Source: Paracoccaceae bacterium (GTDB lineage: Bacteria > Pseudomonadota > Alphaproteobacteria > Rhodobacterales > Rhodobacteraceae). From it: a stretch of 64,000 bases of DNA. The DNA lies in the NCBI GenBank assembly GCA_024742695.1, contig JANSXY010000019.1:1-64000 (forward strand). The letters run 5' to 3'. Below, in pieces: positions 43,980-52,618 of this stretch. The notes under the pieces are model-generated. The model saw only the letters and a list, made by a program, of their open reading frames with translations. It was not told where the DNA came from and made no database searches. The stretch's first letter is position 1. Each line of letters starts with the position of its first letter. The position numbers and the translations under genes are program-made.

Positions 43980-44052
43980 GTCCGCCATCGCCCGGGGAAG
44001 AGAGACCTGACCGGGCGTGTCGGATTTCGTCGCCCGCGCGCCTGCGCCGGCA

Positions 44053-44068
44053 ATGTTAGCGATAACAT
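44053..44068. promoter_or_regulatory. GntR/LacI-type operator ATGTTA-GCGA-TAACAT
   Basis: Six-base perfect arms with a four-base centre resemble the E. coli GntR (gluconate repressor) operator type. It is 78 bp upstream of the LacI family gene, in a position suited to autoregulation. Confidence 0.6.
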
Positions 44069-44145
44069 ACGAGCGCTTTCCGGCTTGGACAAGCGAAACT
44101 TCGGCGGTAACAATTCCGAACCGGCACAACGAGGGGGGAAAACGC

Positions 44146-45180
44146 GTGTCCCGTTCTGGCCCTGAGGCGCGACGCGGCGCGCTCACCCTGCGCGACGTAT
44201 CCGAAGCCTCCGGCGTGTCGGAGATGACGGTCAGCCGCGTGCTGAGAAACCGCGGCGACGTGTCGGAGGCCACGCGCGAGAAGGTGCTCGAGGCCGCGCG
44301 GCACCTGGGCTACGTGCCCAACAAGATCGCCGGGGCGCTGGCCAGCCAGCGCGTCAACCTTGTCGGGGTGATCATCCCCTCGCTGTCGAACCTCGTGTTC
44401 CCCGAGGTGATGTCGGGAATTTCCGAGGAACTTGAAGATACCGGGCTGCAACCGGTCGTCGGCGTGACGAACTACTCGCCCGAGCGCGAGGAGGCGGTGC
44501 TGTACGAGATGCTGTCCTGGCGGCCGTCGGGGGTGATCATCGCGGGCCTCGAACACACGCCCGCCGCGGCCGCGATGCTGGAAAACGCCGGCGTGCCGGT
44601 GGTCGAGATCATGGATGTCGACGGCCCCTGCGTGGACAGTTGCGTGGGCATCTCGCACAAGCGCGCGGGGCTGGAGATGGCGCGCGCGATCGTCCGCGCG
44701 GGCTATCGGCGGATCGGCTTTCTCGGCACCAAGATGCCCGAGGATCACCGCGCCCGGAAACGGATGGAGGGGTTCGAGGCCGGGTTGGCCGAGGCCGGAC
44801 TGGAACTGGAGGACCGGGAATTCTATTCCGGCGGCTCGGCGCTGAAGAAGGGCCGGGAGATGACCGAGACGATGCTCACCCGCAGCCCCAAGCTGGATTT
44901 CCTGTACTACTCGAACGACATGATCGGCGCCGGCGGGCTCTTGTGGTGCCTTGAGAACGGCATCGACGTGCCGGGCCGGATGGGGCTTGCCGGGTTCAAC
45001 GGCGTCGATCTGCTCGAAGGCCTGCCGCGCCGCCTGGCGACGATGGATTCGTGCCGGCGCGAGATCGGCCGCCGCGCCGCCGCCATAGTGGCCGGGCGCA
45101 GCCCCACCGGCCTTGTCGGCGGCGAACGGGTGGAACTGACGCCGACACTCGAACCCGGCGACACGATCCGGGCGGTGTGA
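44146..45180 (+). CDS. LacI family transcriptional regulator (GntR-like)
   Basis: This 344-residue LacI regulator starts at GTG 44146 behind GAGGGGGG; the longer frame from 44017 runs through the operator. The HTH, residues ~12-58, includes L-R-D-V-S-E-A-S-G-V-S-E-M-T-V-S-R-V-L-R-N and the hinge L-G-Y-V-P-N-K-I-A-G-A-L. The periplasmic-binding-like domain begins V-G-V-I-I-P-S-L. Sequence details and the upstream operator recall gluconate regulator GntR. It is followed one base later by an esterase gene; no gluconate genes lie near. Confidence 0.88.
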   Translation: MSRSGPEARRGALTLRDVSEASGVSEMTVSRVLRNRGDVSEATREKVLEAARHLGYVPNKIAGALASQRVNLVGVIIPSLSNLVFPEVMSGISEELEDTGLQPVVGVTNYSPEREEAVLYEMLSWRPSGVIIAGLEHTPAAAAMLENAGVPVVEIMDVDGPCVDSCVGISHKRAGLEMARAIVRAGYRRIGFLGTKMPEDHRARKRMEGFEAGLAEAGLELEDREFYSGGSALKKGREMTETMLTRSPKLDFLYYSNDMIGAGGLLWCLENGIDVPGRMGLAGFNGVDLLEGLPRRLATMDSCRREIGRRAAAIVAGRSPTGLVGGERVELTPTLEPGDTIRAV

Positions 45181-45181
45181 C

Positions 45182-46102
45182 ATGGCCGATTACGACGTCC
45201 TGCTGGACTCCGAAACCCAGGCCTTCATCGCCGAGACCGGCCGCTGGTATCCGCCCGACTCCGCAGGTTTCAGCATCGAACGGCAGCGCGAGGTCTACGA
45301 TGCGCTCTGCACCGCGTTCCATCACGGCCGGCCCGACGGGTTGGCGGTGGCGGACCGGGCCGTGGCCGGGGTGCCCTGCCGGGTCTACGGCGGGGGCGGG
45401 CCGGCGCAGGTGGTCTATTTCCACGGCGGCGGCTGGGTGGTCGGCGGGCTGGACAGCCACGACGACGTCTGCGCCGAGATCGCCGACCGCACCGGCTTCG
45501 GCCTGACCGCGGTCGATTACCGGCTGTCGCCGGAACACAGGCATCCCGCGGCCTTCGACGATTGCATGGCGGTGACCCGCGCGGTCGCCGCGGCGGGCGG
45601 GCCGGTGGTTCTGGCCGGCGACAGCGCCGGCGGCAACCTCGCGGCCGCGGTGGCGCAGGCGCTGCGTGGCGACGGCCTGCCGATCGTCGGCATGGTGCTG
45701 ATCTATCCGGGCCTCGGCGGCGACCGGGGCCGCGGCAGCATGGTCACCCATGCCGAAGCGCCGATGCTGACGGTCGCGGACATGGATTTCTACGCCGCCG
45801 CCCGCGCCGGGCCAGGGCAGAACCTGCGTATGGACCCGACCGCGACGCCGCTGGCCGACAGCGACTTTTCCGGCCTGCCGCCGGCGCTGATCGTCACCGC
45901 GGAATGCGATCCCCTGTCCGACGACGGGCGCGACTACCGCGACCGGATCGTGGCGGCGGGCGGCAATGCGCTGTGGATCGAGGAGCCGGGGCTGGTGCAC
46001 GGCTACCTGCGCGCGCGCCACAGCGTCGCCCGCGCGCGCGCCAGCTTCGACCGGATCGTGGCGGGGATCGACCGGCTGGGCCGGGGCGCGGGGCTGCGCT
46101 GA
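45182..46102 (+). CDS. Alpha/beta hydrolase (HSL-type esterase)
   Basis: This 306-residue hydrolase has the oxyanion motif H-G-G-G-W at ~80-84, the nucleophile elbow G-D-S-A-G-G at ~142-147, the acid Asp in T-A-E-C-D-P-L-S-D-D-G and the His in G-L-V-H-G-Y. It belongs to the hormone-sensitive-lipase (HSL) branch and hydrolyses short-chain esters. ATG 45182 is one base after the LacI stop, so it is the first candidate target gene of that regulator. Confidence 0.88.
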   Translation: MADYDVLLDSETQAFIAETGRWYPPDSAGFSIERQREVYDALCTAFHHGRPDGLAVADRAVAGVPCRVYGGGGPAQVVYFHGGGWVVGGLDSHDDVCAEIADRTGFGLTAVDYRLSPEHRHPAAFDDCMAVTRAVAAAGGPVVLAGDSAGGNLAAAVAQALRGDGLPIVGMVLIYPGLGGDRGRGSMVTHAEAPMLTVADMDFYAAARAGPGQNLRMDPTATPLADSDFSGLPPALIVTAECDPLSDDGRDYRDRIVAAGGNALWIEEPGLVHGYLRARHSVARARASFDRIVAGIDRLGRGAGLR

Positions 46103-46103
46103 C

Positions 46104-46119
46104 CGGCCCGGTCGGGCCG
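46104..46119. terminator. Short hairpin between convergent genes
   Basis: CGGCCCG-GT-CGGGCCG fills the 21-bp gap between the convergent esterase and phosphodiesterase-like genes. It has no U-run. Confidence 0.45.
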
Positions 46120-46123
46120 CGCT

Positions 46124-46960
46124 TCAATCGAGAAACGGCGCCGCCCGCATCGTGTCGGGGATCGGCGCGCCCAGCCGCTTCAGGATCGTCGGCGCCAGTT
46201 GCAACTGGTCGAGCGTGACATCCGGCGCCGGCCCCTTGCCGTCACCGAAGTAGTACAGCGCGAATTCCTGCTGGCCCTCCGACCGGCCGCCATGGTGGCC
46301 GCGCTCGTCCTGGCCGTGATCGGCGGTCACGATCACCTCGTAGCCCATCGCCCGCCAGCGCGGGATGAACGGGGCCAGCATCTCGTCCATCACGGCGCAG
46401 GCGTGATCCATCTCCTGGCAATCGTGGAAATACCGGTGTCCCATGCTGTCCAGCGTGCAGGTATGCAGGATACCGTAGTCCAGCCCGAACCGGCCACACA
46501 GCATCGTCAGCGTGGCGAACAGGTCGACATCCGAGGGCGTCATCTGGTTCACCAGGCCGTAGCCCGTCATCGTGTGAAACCGGCCGTGGTTGATCGTGTC
46601 GCTGTCCGGCTCGTCGTATTCGATGTCGCGCACGAGGTCGAAGGGCGCACGGTTGAAGAACTCCGACCAGAACGAATGGGTGACCGCCCCGGTCACCCCC
46701 CCGGCCTTGCGCACCTGGCCGAACACGTCCGGCATGTCGATCCGGAACACGTTGCCGTTGCCGGTGCAGCCATGCACCTGCGGCGAGACGCCGGTGTGGA
46801 TCGAGGCATAGCAGGAGGCCGAGATCGAGGGCAGCACCGCCCGCATCGTCCAGCTTTGCGCCTCGCCGGCATCGACCCAGCCCTCGAGGTTGCCGAACAG
46901 CCGCCGCCAGTTTCGCAGCGGCACGCCGTCGAGGATGATCAGCAGAAGCTTGCGCCGCAT
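46124..46960 (-). CDS. Alkaline-phosphatase superfamily phosphodiesterase-like protein
   Basis: This 278-residue protein of the nucleotide pyrophosphatase/phosphodiesterase fold has L-L-I-I-L-D-G-V at residues 5-12 (first metal Asp), M-R-A-V-L-P-S-I-S-A-S at ~39-49, with a Ser in the nucleophile region, T-L-D-S-M-G-H and V-T-A-D-H-G-Q-D as metal ligands. It has no signal peptide and should be cytoplasmic. It is the final gene of the ABC transporter operon, overlapping the ATPase by one base, which suggests it processes the imported molecule. Family members split phosphodiesters or phosphonates, and the substrate here is not known. Confidence 0.82.
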   Translation of the reverse strand: MRRKLLLIILDGVPLRNWRRLFGNLEGWVDAGEAQSWTMRAVLPSISASCYASIHTGVSPQVHGCTGNGNVFRIDMPDVFGQVRKAGGVTGAVTHSFWSEFFNRAPFDLVRDIEYDEPDSDTINHGRFHTMTGYGLVNQMTPSDVDLFATLTMLCGRFGLDYGILHTCTLDSMGHRYFHDCQEMDHACAVMDEMLAPFIPRWRAMGYEVIVTADHGQDERGHHGGRSEGQQEFALYYFGDGKGPAPDVTLDQLQLAPTILKRLGAPIPDTMRAAPFLD

Positions 46961-48597
46961 CAGTGGCCCGCGCTTTCCATCTTGCGATGGGCGATGACCT
47001 CTTCGAGCCAGCCGATCCGCATCTCGGGCACCGAGGACAGCAGGAGATCGGTGTAGTCGTCGAACGGCGGCGACAGGACAGAGGCCTTCGGCCCGTAGCG
47101 CACTACCTCGCCCTGGTACATCACCGCGATGGAATCGGCGATCGCCCGCACCGTGGCAAGATCGTGGGTGATGAACAGGTAGGCCACGTTCTGCTGTTCC
47201 TGAAGGTTCAGCAGCAGCTTGAGGATGCCATCCGCCACCAGGGGGTCAAGCGCGCTGGTCACCTCGTCGCAGATGATCAGCTTCGGCTTGGCCGCCAGGG
47301 CGCGGGCGATGCAGACGCGCTGTTTCTGTCCGCCCGACAGTTCGGCGGGGTAGCGGTCGATATAGCCCTCGCCCATCTCGATCTGATCGAGCAGTTCCTG
47401 CACCCGCTTGCGCTTCGCCTCGCCCCGGAGGCCAAAGTAGAATTCCAGCGGCCGGCCGATGATCGTGCCGACGGTCTGGCGCGGGTTCATCGCCACGTCG
47501 GCCATCTGGTAGATCATCTGCAACTCGCGCAGATCGTCCTTCGTGCGCTGCGCCAGCGCGGGCGACAGCGTGCGTCCGGCGAAGTGGATCGCGCCCTTGG
47601 TGGGCGGCAGAAGCCCGGTGATCGCGCGCGCCAGCGTCGACTTGCCCGACCCGCTTTCGCCGACCACCGCCAGCGTGTGGCCCGGCTGCAGCGAGACGGT
47701 GACATCCTTGAGCACGTCGAAATGCGTGCCGCGGTAGCGCGCGGTCACATGATCGACGGTCAGGACCGACTCGGCCTCGTCGGTCTTCTCGGGATGTTCC
47801 ATCGACCGGACGGAGACCAGCGCCCGCGTGTAGTCTTCCTGCGGGTGGTTGATGATCTGGTCCACCGGGCCGTATTCGACGGTCTTGCCGTTTCGCAGCA
47901 CCATGATGTCGTCCGACACCTGCGCGACCACGGCAAGGTCGTGGGTGATGTAGAGCGCGGCGACACCGGTGTCGCGGATCGCCTCCTTGATCGCGGCGAG
48001 GACGTCGATCTGCGTGGTGACGTCCAGCGCGGTGGTCGGCTCGTCGAAGATCACCAGATCGGGTTCGGGGCACAGCGCCATCGCCGTCATCGCGCGCTGC
48101 AACTGCCCGCCGGACACCTGGTGGGGATAGCGTTGCCCGAAGGTTTCGGGATCGGGCAGGCCAAGCTTGGCGAACAGCGCCACGGCCCGCGCCTCGGCCT
48201 CGGCCCGGCTGGCGACGCCGTGCCACAGCGAGGTTTCGATCACCTGCTCCATCAGCCGCTTCGCCGGGTTGAACGCCGCGGCGGCGGATTGCGCGACATA
48301 GGTCACCTCGTGCCCGCGCAGCGCCCGCAGGGCCGACCCCCGTGCCCGCCGGATCTCGCGGCCGTTGAGCAGGATGTCGCCGCCGGTCAGACGCACGCCG
48401 CCGCGCCCGTAGGACATGGCAGACAGGCCGATGGTGGATTTTCCGGCCCCGGATTCGCCGATCAGGCCCAGCACCTTGCCCTTTTCCAGCGCCAGCGAGA
48501 CGCCGTCGACGATGACGATGTCCTGCGGCTTCTCGCCGGGCGGATAGACCGTCGCCTCGATCTTCAGATCGCGGATTTCCAGAAGCGTGTCAGCCAC
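46960..48597 (-). CDS. Peptide-type ABC transporter, fused double ATPase
   Basis: This 545-residue protein has two ABC ATPase domains in one chain (DppD-DppF or GsiA-like). Domain 1 has G-E-S-G-A-G-K-S-T, V-S-G-G-Q-L-Q-R-A and D-E-P-T-T-A-L-D; domain 2 has G-E-S-G-S-G-K-S-T, L-S-G-G-Q-K-Q-R-V and D-E-V-T-S-A-L-D. The ATG overlaps the end of the DppC-type permease by eight bases. It energises uptake with the two permeases and binding protein of the same operon. Confidence 0.92.
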   Translation of the reverse strand: MADTLLEIRDLKIEATVYPPGEKPQDIVIVDGVSLALEKGKVLGLIGESGAGKSTIGLSAMSYGRGGVRLTGGDILLNGREIRRARGSALRALRGHEVTYVAQSAAAAFNPAKRLMEQVIETSLWHGVASRAEAEARAVALFAKLGLPDPETFGQRYPHQVSGGQLQRAMTAMALCPEPDLVIFDEPTTALDVTTQIDVLAAIKEAIRDTGVAALYITHDLAVVAQVSDDIMVLRNGKTVEYGPVDQIINHPQEDYTRALVSVRSMEHPEKTDEAESVLTVDHVTARYRGTHFDVLKDVTVSLQPGHTLAVVGESGSGKSTLARAITGLLPPTKGAIHFAGRTLSPALAQRTKDDLRELQMIYQMADVAMNPRQTVGTIIGRPLEFYFGLRGEAKRKRVQELLDQIEMGEGYIDRYPAELSGGQKQRVCIARALAAKPKLIICDEVTSALDPLVADGILKLLLNLQEQQNVAYLFITHDLATVRAIADSIAVMYQGEVVRYGPKASVLSPPFDDYTDLLLSSVPEMRIGWLEEVIAHRKMESAGH

Positions 48598-49408
48598 CGC
48601 GGCCCCCCTTCAGGCTGGTCGTGCGGTTCAAGACCCAGTCGGCCACGAGGTTGACCGAGATCGCCAGCGTCGCGATCGCGATCGCCGGGTACAGCGCCGC
48701 GCCGATGCCGTAGACGATGCCGTCGGCGTTTTCCTTCACCAGCCCGCCCCAGTCCGCCATCGGCGGCTGCACCCCCAGCCCCAGGAACGACAGGGTCGAG
48801 ACGAACAGCACCATGAAGATGAACCGCAGCCCCATCTCGGCCACCAGTGGCGACAGGGCGTTGGGCAGGATTTCACGGAAGATGATCCAGCCGCGGCCCT
48901 CGCCCCTGAGCTTCGCGGCCTCGACATAGTCCATCACGTTGATATCCACCGCGACGGCGCGGGCAAGGCGGTAGACGCGGGTGCTGTCCAGAAGCCCCAT
49001 GACGACGATCAGCACCGGCACGGTGACCGGCATGACCGACAGCACGACAAGCGCGAAGATCAGCGACGGGATCGACATCAGCAGGTCGACGAAGCGCGAC
49101 AGTACCTGGTCCACCCAGCCCCCCACCACCGCGGCGAGAAAGCCCAGAACCGAGCCGGTGGTGAACGACAGGATCGTGGCGGCCGTGGCGATGAAGATCG
49201 TCGTTCGGCCGCCGTAGATCATCCGGCTCAGCAGGTCGCGGCCAAGGTTGTCGGTGCCCAGCAGGAACTCGGCCGAGGATGGCGCCCAGATGTCGCGGCT
49301 GACGACCTCGGCCATGCCATAGGGCGCGATCCACGGCGCGAAGATCGCCGTCAGGAAGAACAGCGCGGTGAAGAACAGCCCGATCAGGGCGGCGAGCGGT
49401 ATGCGCAT
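48590..49408 (-). CDS. Peptide-type ABC transporter permease (DppC-like)
   Basis: This 272-residue inner membrane permease with about six helices is of the OppC/DppC group: N-terminal helix, P-Y-G-M-A-E near the first periplasmic loop, then L-G-T-D-N-L-G-R-D-L-L-S-R-M-I-Y-G, the family signature. The EAA loop has E-A-A-K-L-R-G. ATG 49408 follows a G-rich RBS (GGGGAGGGGAG). Confidence 0.92.
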   Translation of the reverse strand: MRIPLAALIGLFFTALFFLTAIFAPWIAPYGMAEVVSRDIWAPSSAEFLLGTDNLGRDLLSRMIYGGRTTIFIATAATILSFTTGSVLGFLAAVVGGWVDQVLSRFVDLLMSIPSLIFALVVLSVMPVTVPVLIVVMGLLDSTRVYRLARAVAVDINVMDYVEAAKLRGEGRGWIIFREILPNALSPLVAEMGLRFIFMVLFVSTLSFLGLGVQPPMADWGGLVKENADGIVYGIGAALYPAIAIATLAISVNLVADWVLNRTTSLKGGRGG

Positions 49409-49419
49409 CTCCCCTCCCC

Positions 49420-50376
49420 CTATTTCGGATGCCGCAGGCGCGGGTTCGTCAGGATCGAGACGACATCGGCGACAAGGTTCAGCCCGATGTAGACCGCGGC
49501 GAAGATCAGCCCGCAGGCCTGCACCACCGGCACGTCGCGTTTCGACACGTGGTCGACAAGGTACTGCCCCATGCCGGGATAGACGAAGACCACCTCGATC
49601 ACCACGACGCCGACGACCAGATAGGCAAGGTTCAGCATCACCACGTTGACGATCGGCGCGATCGAGTTCGGGAACGCGTGCCGCCGGATGATCGTGAACA
49701 TCGTCAGGCCCTTCAGCTCGGCGGTCTCGATATAGGCCGACTGCATGACGTTCAGGATCGCCGCGCGGGTCATTCGCATCATGTGCGCCAGCACCACCAG
49801 CGTCAGCACCGCGACCGGCAGCGCGATGGCGTACAGCTTGTCGCCCAGCGACATCGAATCGTTGATCGTGGCCACGGACACGCCCCAGCGCAGCTTCACC
49901 GCCACGAAGAAGATCAACACGTAGGCGATGACGAATTCGGGCACCGAGATCGAAGCGAGCGTGACGCCGGATATCAGCTTGTCGGGCCAGCGGTCGCGGT
50001 AGCGGACCGCCAGAAGCCCCAGGAAGATCGCCAGCGGGACCGAGATGACGGCCGCCCAGAAGGCAAGGAACAGCGTATTGCCCAGCCGCGCGCCGATCTG
50101 CGTGGCGATGTCCTGGCCCGAGGTCAGCGCGGTGCCGAGGTCGCCCTGAAGCACCCCGAACAGCCAGTTGAAATAGCGCGTCACGGGCGGGTCGTTCAGG
50201 CCCAGGTCACGCCGCAGGTTCGCCAGCGCCTCGGGCGTGGCCGACTGGCCGAGGATCGATTGCGCGACATCGCCGGGCAGGATGATCGTCCCGACGAAGA
50301 TCAGGATCGAGACGAGGAAGAGCAGGAGGAGGCCCAGCGCGATGCGCTGGGCCAGGAGTTTGACGACAGGCGACAC
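49420..50376 (-). CDS. Peptide-type ABC transporter permease (DppB-like)
   Basis: This 318-residue permease of the OppB/DppB group starts with GTG at 50376, three bases after the binding-protein stop. It has the N-terminal helix (R-I-A-L-G-L-L-L-L-F) and P-G-D-V-A, the L-G-L-N-D-P motif and an EAA-like loop, T-A-E-L-K-G-L. It ends 11 bases before the DppC-like gene. Confidence 0.92.
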   Translation of the reverse strand: MSPVVKLLAQRIALGLLLLFLVSILIFVGTIILPGDVAQSILGQSATPEALANLRRDLGLNDPPVTRYFNWLFGVLQGDLGTALTSGQDIATQIGARLGNTLFLAFWAAVISVPLAIFLGLLAVRYRDRWPDKLISGVTLASISVPEFVIAYVLIFFVAVKLRWGVSVATINDSMSLGDKLYAIALPVAVLTLVVLAHMMRMTRAAILNVMQSAYIETAELKGLTMFTIIRRHAFPNSIAPIVNVVMLNLAYLVVGVVVIEVVFVYPGMGQYLVDHVSKRDVPVVQACGLIFAAVYIGLNLVADVVSILTNPRLRHPK

Positions 50377-50379
50377 GCC

Positions 50380-51963
50380 TCAGACCACCCACATCCGGTG
50401 CGGGGCGTAGCTGTTCATCAGCGCGAAGCCGGCGGTGTCGTCGATCCAGCCGGCGATCCGATCGCTCGACGCGTCGATGAAGTCGTTGAACATCGGGCAG
50501 ATCAGGCCGCCTTCGTTGTGCAGGATGGTGCCCATGTCGGCGTACATCTGCTTGCGCTTGCCGGCGTCCAGTTCGGCCCGCGCCGCGAACAACAGCTGGT
50601 CGAACTGCTCGTTGTTGAACTTCGTGTCGTTCCAGTCCGCCGTCGACAGGTAGGCGGTGGTGTACATCTGATCCTGCGTCGGGCGACCGCCCCAGTAGCT
50701 GGTGCAGAAGGGCTGCACGTTCCAGACTTCCGACCAATAGCCGTCGTTCGGCTCGCGCTTGATCTCCAGGTTGATCCCCGCCGCGGCGCAGGACTGCTGG
50801 AACAGCGCCGAGGCATCCGGCGCGCCGGGGAAGGAGTTTTCCGAGGTCCGCAGCAGGATCGCGCCGTCGTAGCCCGACTGCTGCATGTGGAACTTGGCCT
50901 TGTCCGGGTCGTAGGTGCGCTGCTCCATCTCGGTGAACAGCGGGTAGGCCGCGTTGATCGGCGTGTCGTTCCCGACCGAGCCGTAGCCGAACAGGATCTT
51001 CTCGACCAGTTCCTCGCGGTTGATCGCGTATTTCAGCGCCAGCCGAACGTCGTTGTTGTCGAACGGCGCGGTGTTGCAATGCATGATGAAGACATAGTGC
51101 CCCGGACCGCTGGTCTGGTGCACGGTGACGCCCGGCGCGCGGGCGACAAGGCCGGCGGTGCGCGGCGGCACCCGGTCGATCAGGTCGACCTGCCCCGACT
51201 GAAGCGCGGCGACGCGGGCGGTGTTGTCGTTGATGACGACCAGTTCCAGAACGTCGGCATTGCCGAGGTCGCCCCAGTAGTTGGGGTTCTTCTCGGCCAC
51301 GAACCGCACGCCCATGTCGATTTCCTTCATGACATAGGGGCCGGTGCCGATGGCGGCGTCCGGCGCGTCCTTGCCGCCGCCGGGCTGGATGATCAGGTGA
51401 TAGTCGGCCAGCAGGTAGGGCAGGTCGGCGTTCGGGGTGTCGAGTTCGACGACGACCGTGTCCTCGCCCTCGGTCCGCATCGCCTTGATGCCGCGCATGA
51501 TGCCCAGCGCACCCGACTTGGTGTCTTCGCCGGAATGCCGGTCGAGCGATTCCACGACGTCCGTCGCCGTCACCGGCTGACCGTTCGAGAAGGTGATCCC
51601 CTTGCGGACCTTGAAGGTCCAGACCTGGGCGTCCGGCGTGCTTTCGAAGCTTTCGGCGACCTTGCCCTCGATCCCGCCGTCATCGGTCAGTTCGACAAGC
51701 GGCTCGCCCCACAGCCGGATCACCATCAGCGCCACCTGGTTGGTGGCCAGCGCCGGGTCCATGCTGTCGGTCGTCGACCCGCCCTGCAGGCCCATGCGCA
51801 GCGTGCCGCCCTTCTTCGGGCCCTGGGCGCGGACGGCCGTGGCGAGCATCGTGTTCGCCATCGCGGCAGTGACGCCCAGCGCACCGGCGCGGCCAAGGAA
51901 GGCGCGGCGGCTGTGCTTGCCCTGGACGGTGCGCGCAAGAAGGTACTTCAGTTCGTCGTTCAT
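50380..51963 (-). CDS. Peptide-type ABC transporter substrate-binding protein
   Basis: This 527-residue SBP_bac_5 family solute-binding protein has an apparent Tat-type signal (K-H-S-R-R-A-F-L-G-R-A-G, residues 16-27) ending near A-V-R-A-Q. The mature protein has G-G-T-L-R-M-G and a long C-terminal domain. It delivers peptides, opines or other polar ligands to the permeases. ATG 51963 is behind GGGAG. It is the first gene of a five-gene operon (binding protein, DppB, DppC, double ATPase, phosphodiesterase-like), and a palindrome lies about 27 bp upstream. Confidence 0.92.
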   Translation of the reverse strand: MNDELKYLLARTVQGKHSRRAFLGRAGALGVTAAMANTMLATAVRAQGPKKGGTLRMGLQGGSTTDSMDPALATNQVALMVIRLWGEPLVELTDDGGIEGKVAESFESTPDAQVWTFKVRKGITFSNGQPVTATDVVESLDRHSGEDTKSGALGIMRGIKAMRTEGEDTVVVELDTPNADLPYLLADYHLIIQPGGGKDAPDAAIGTGPYVMKEIDMGVRFVAEKNPNYWGDLGNADVLELVVINDNTARVAALQSGQVDLIDRVPPRTAGLVARAPGVTVHQTSGPGHYVFIMHCNTAPFDNNDVRLALKYAINREELVEKILFGYGSVGNDTPINAAYPLFTEMEQRTYDPDKAKFHMQQSGYDGAILLRTSENSFPGAPDASALFQQSCAAAGINLEIKREPNDGYWSEVWNVQPFCTSYWGGRPTQDQMYTTAYLSTADWNDTKFNNEQFDQLLFAARAELDAGKRKQMYADMGTILHNEGGLICPMFNDFIDASSDRIAGWIDDTAGFALMNSYAPHRMWVV

Positions 51964-51989
51964 CCGGAGTGCTCCCTGTGGACTTATAC

Positions 51990-52005
51990 TTGATTACCCA
52001 ATCAA
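51990..52005. promoter_or_regulatory. Palindromic operator TTGATT-ACCC-AATCAA
   Basis: Six-base perfect arms with a four-base centre lie 27 bp upstream of the binding-protein ATG, in a short AT-rich patch. It resembles a regulator half-site pair, likely controlling the ABC operon. It is not an FNR box, since the TTGAT/ATCAA spacing is six. Confidence 0.5.
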
Positions 52006-52175
52006 TAACCTGCGTCCCGGCAAGCAGACAACCTTTCATTGCCTCCTTGTCCGTCATTGCAGGCGCCGGGGCGGGCCGCGCGACGCCGCAGCCGGGCGGA
52101 CCCCGGCAAGGGAACCACCGCCCGCCGGCCGGGCCCGAATCGGCGATGCAATGGCGAACCCGGCCGCCGCGCGCT

Positions 52176-52406
52176 TCAGCGCTCCTCGTTCCAGTCGTCC
52201 TCGGCACGCCGCACAAGGGTGTAGATCTGCAGCGCGCGCCCGGTAAGCGGGCGCTCCATCTCTCCCATCACGTCGGTCTCCTGCGCCAGGTGCGCGGCGA
52301 CCTCGTTCAACTCGGCCAGCGTCGCGCCGCTTTCGATGATCTCGACGACCATGTGATCGTCGATCTCGCCCAGGTGCCTGCGCACCTCGTCGCTGGTGAT
52401 CGCCAT
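52176..52406 (-). CDS. Small conserved-looking acidic protein
   Basis: This is a 76-residue cytoplasmic protein without a recognised domain. ATG 52406 is preceded by GGGAGGA; the much longer in-frame ORF upstream to 53387 is Arg-rich and is a shadow of the APH-like gene. The sequence is acidic and looks helical (V-R-R-H-L-G-E-I-D-D-H-M-V-V-E). It has coding-like composition compared with surrounding non-coding DNA. Function unknown. Confidence 0.7.
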   Translation of the reverse strand: MAITSDEVRRHLGEIDDHMVVEIIESGATLAELNEVAAHLAQETDVMGEMERPLTGRALQIYTLVRRAEDDWNEER

Positions 52407-52618
52407 GTCCTGTCCTCCCAATGCGCCTTGCGCGGCGGTTTCGATCTCGTTCCAGATGACGACCGGCGCCTCGCAGGCCGGCGCGCCCGTTTCGCACGGA
52501 CCCGGCAGCGGAGGCGAAGGGCTGCGCCCGATCTCGCGAACCGGGCCTTTCGCCCCGTCGCATCCCCCCGATGCAACCCAAGGTACGGGTCGGGGCCGGG
52601 CCGGCGCCTTGACCCGGC

